From contig OZ244854.1 in the NCBI GenBank assembly GCA_965220985.1, positions 3,100,001 through 3,164,000 of the forward strand: a stretch of 64,000 nucleotides of DNA, given 5' to 3'. Numbering within the stretch: the first letter of the stretch is position 1; every line of letters starts with the position of its first letter. Positions 63,059 to 64,000 of this stretch are shown one piece after another. This DNA is from JAPPHA01 sp965220985 (GTDB lineage: Bacteria > Pseudomonadota > Alphaproteobacteria > Rhodobacterales > Rhodobacteraceae). A program made the position numbers and the translations under genes. The notes beneath the pieces are model-generated. The model ran no database searches. It worked only from the letters and a program-made list of their open reading frames with translations, and was not told the origin of the DNA.

Positions 63059-64000
63059 TCAAGCCGTGTCTGAAAAAGTCTTTTGAAGCGGGAGCGACCA
63101 GAATGTCTCGTCTCGCAGAACGTTGACGAACCGATCTGCAGCCCCACCGGTCCCAAATGAGGTGCATGGCGAATATCGGCGGCGCCATTCTTTTTCGACG
63201 AACTCCAGGATCGCAGTCCGATCATCAGCGTCACATGACGACACTGAAGTCGAGGATGCTCGATTGGATTGACGTGTACCGATGTCAAGGCTGGGCACGC
63301 CCAGATACGGGGCCTCGCGGACACCGGCACTCGAGTTGCCGATGACCACAGCCGCGTTTTTCAGAAGTTCCGAGAAGTAGTGAAACCGCATTGATGGAAT
63401 CGTTCTGAAGGAATCTGGCGGCAATTGTCGAACGACATCATGGATCGCCTCTGACCCGGGGTCGTTGTTTGGGAAGATCGTGACGAACGTTTTCCCCGTC
63501 TCCGCAAGCGCCCCAAACAGCGCCTGCGCCTGCGCTCCCATCGAGTCGGCCTCCGAAGTCACCGGATGGAACAGGACGACCCCGTAGTCTGAGGTCGGGA
63601 TCCCGTATCGCTCGCGAACCTCATCGATCGAAACTCCCGAGTGACGCGAATGAACGTCAAGTTCGGGCGATCCGATGACGAAGGTCGACCCCTTGGATTC
63701 ACCGAGCCTGTGCACGCGGTCGCGGGCCTCATTTGAACTGACGAAATGGTATGTCGCAAGCTTGGTGTTGCAGTGGCGGAACAGCTCGTCGATGGTGCCT
63801 GAGACTTCGCCGCCTTCGATATGGGCACAACGCACGTAATTGACGGCGCAGGAGAGGGCACAGGCCAGGGCTTCCGCCCGGTCTCCATGAACAACGACCA
63901 GATCGGGGCGATGCTCGGCCAGAAAATCCGAAAAACCGAGCACTGTCTTGGCGATGATCGTGTCTTGTCCGTCGCCTGGCTTCTGGTTGAGAAATTCGAC
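63059..64000 (-). CDS. neuC: UDP-N-acetylglucosamine 2-epimerase, NeuC-like (5' end beyond window)
   Basis: Hydrolysing UDP-GlcNAc 2-epimerase, giving ManNAc for nonulosonic acid synthesis. The frame is open to the right edge, so the N-terminus is missing; 313 codons are visible. Marks: VVVHGDRAEALACALSCA, HIEGGEVSGTIDE, FHPVTSEA, NNDPGSEAI, VIGNSSAGVREAPYLGVPSLDIGTRQ, the NeuC/WecB hinge. It faces the exonuclease-CBS gene convergently. Pairs functionally with neuB at 56368. Confidence 0.93.
   Translation of the reverse strand, partial: VEFLNQKPGDGQDTIIAKTVLGFSDFLAEHRPDLVVVHGDRAEALACALSCAVNYVRCAHIEGGEVSGTIDELFRHCNTKLATYHFVSSNEARDRVHRLGESKGSTFVIGSPELDVHSRHSGVSIDEVRERYGIPTSDYGVVLFHPVTSEADSMGAQAQALFGALAETGKTFVTIFPNNDPGSEAIHDVVRQLPPDSFRTIPSMRFHYFSELLKNAAVVIGNSSAGVREAPYLGVPSLDIGTRQSNRASSTSVSSCDADDRTAILEFVEKEWRRRYSPCTSFGTGGAADRFVNVLRDETFWSLPLQKTFSDTA

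Overview
This window comes from a high-GC, free-living alphaproteobacterium, most likely marine and Rhodobacterales-like. The reasons are the ccmABCDG cluster divergent from acnA followed by a DUF1223 gene, the IF-3 N-terminus of the ARRPHHAPPQRDTGPRVNER type, a DksA that keeps one zinc-finger cysteine, and a trimethylamine/TMAO gene set of the Roseobacter/SAR11 kind. The genus cannot be fixed from sequence reading alone.

Layout. 1-5.7 kb, minus strand: the 5' part of dnaB (cut by the left edge), pyrC, and the cytochrome c maturation genes ccmA-B-C-D-G. 6-9.6 kb, plus strand: acnA and a DUF1223 protein. 9.7-12.9 kb: a zinc-uptake locus, zur-znuC-znuB facing znuA, with two good Zur-box candidates between zur and znuA. 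13.2-15.4 kb: a tight minus-strand operon for a cobalt-type nitrile hydratase/thiocyanate hydrolase relative whose beta subunit is split into two genes, followed without a gap by an EamA transporter. 15.8-18.3 kb: infC (probably with an AUA start), an iron-type alcohol dehydrogenase and tRNA-Gly(TCC). 18.5-23.6 kb: the urease operon ureDABCEFG. 23.8-29.6 kb: a complete peptide/opine-type ABC importer. 29.8-36 kb: an accessory stretch with an EamA transporter, dksA, a GNAT acetyltransferase, a 55-aa membrane protein, a DUF3037 protein, an orphan C5 cytosine methyltransferase with a broken endonuclease-like gene behind it, and an M48 peptidase.

36-51.8 kb is the metabolic centre: a methylated-amine locus with a GntR regulator divergent from gmaS-mgsA-mgsB-mgsC, three poorly understood genes, then tmm-tmoX-tmoW-tmoV-tdm. 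Together these import TMAO (TmoXWV), oxidise trimethylamine to TMAO (Tmm), demethylate TMAO to dimethylamine plus formaldehyde (Tdm), and channel monomethylamine into gamma-glutamylmethylamide and N-methylglutamate (GmaS, MgsABC). The dimethylamine monooxygenase and N-methylglutamate dehydrogenase genes are not in the window. Urease, AmtB and the split hydratase add further routes to nitrogen.

52-64 kb: an AbiEi antitoxin-like gene with only a stub of its AbiEii partner, amtB with a small downstream membrane-protein gene, a lipid A acyltransferase, neuB, an SPFH/NfeD pair, waaA, a DnaQ-exonuclease/CBS/DUF294 fusion protein and a neuC-like gene cut by the right edge. The last set points to cell-surface glycolipid and nonulosonic acid synthesis.
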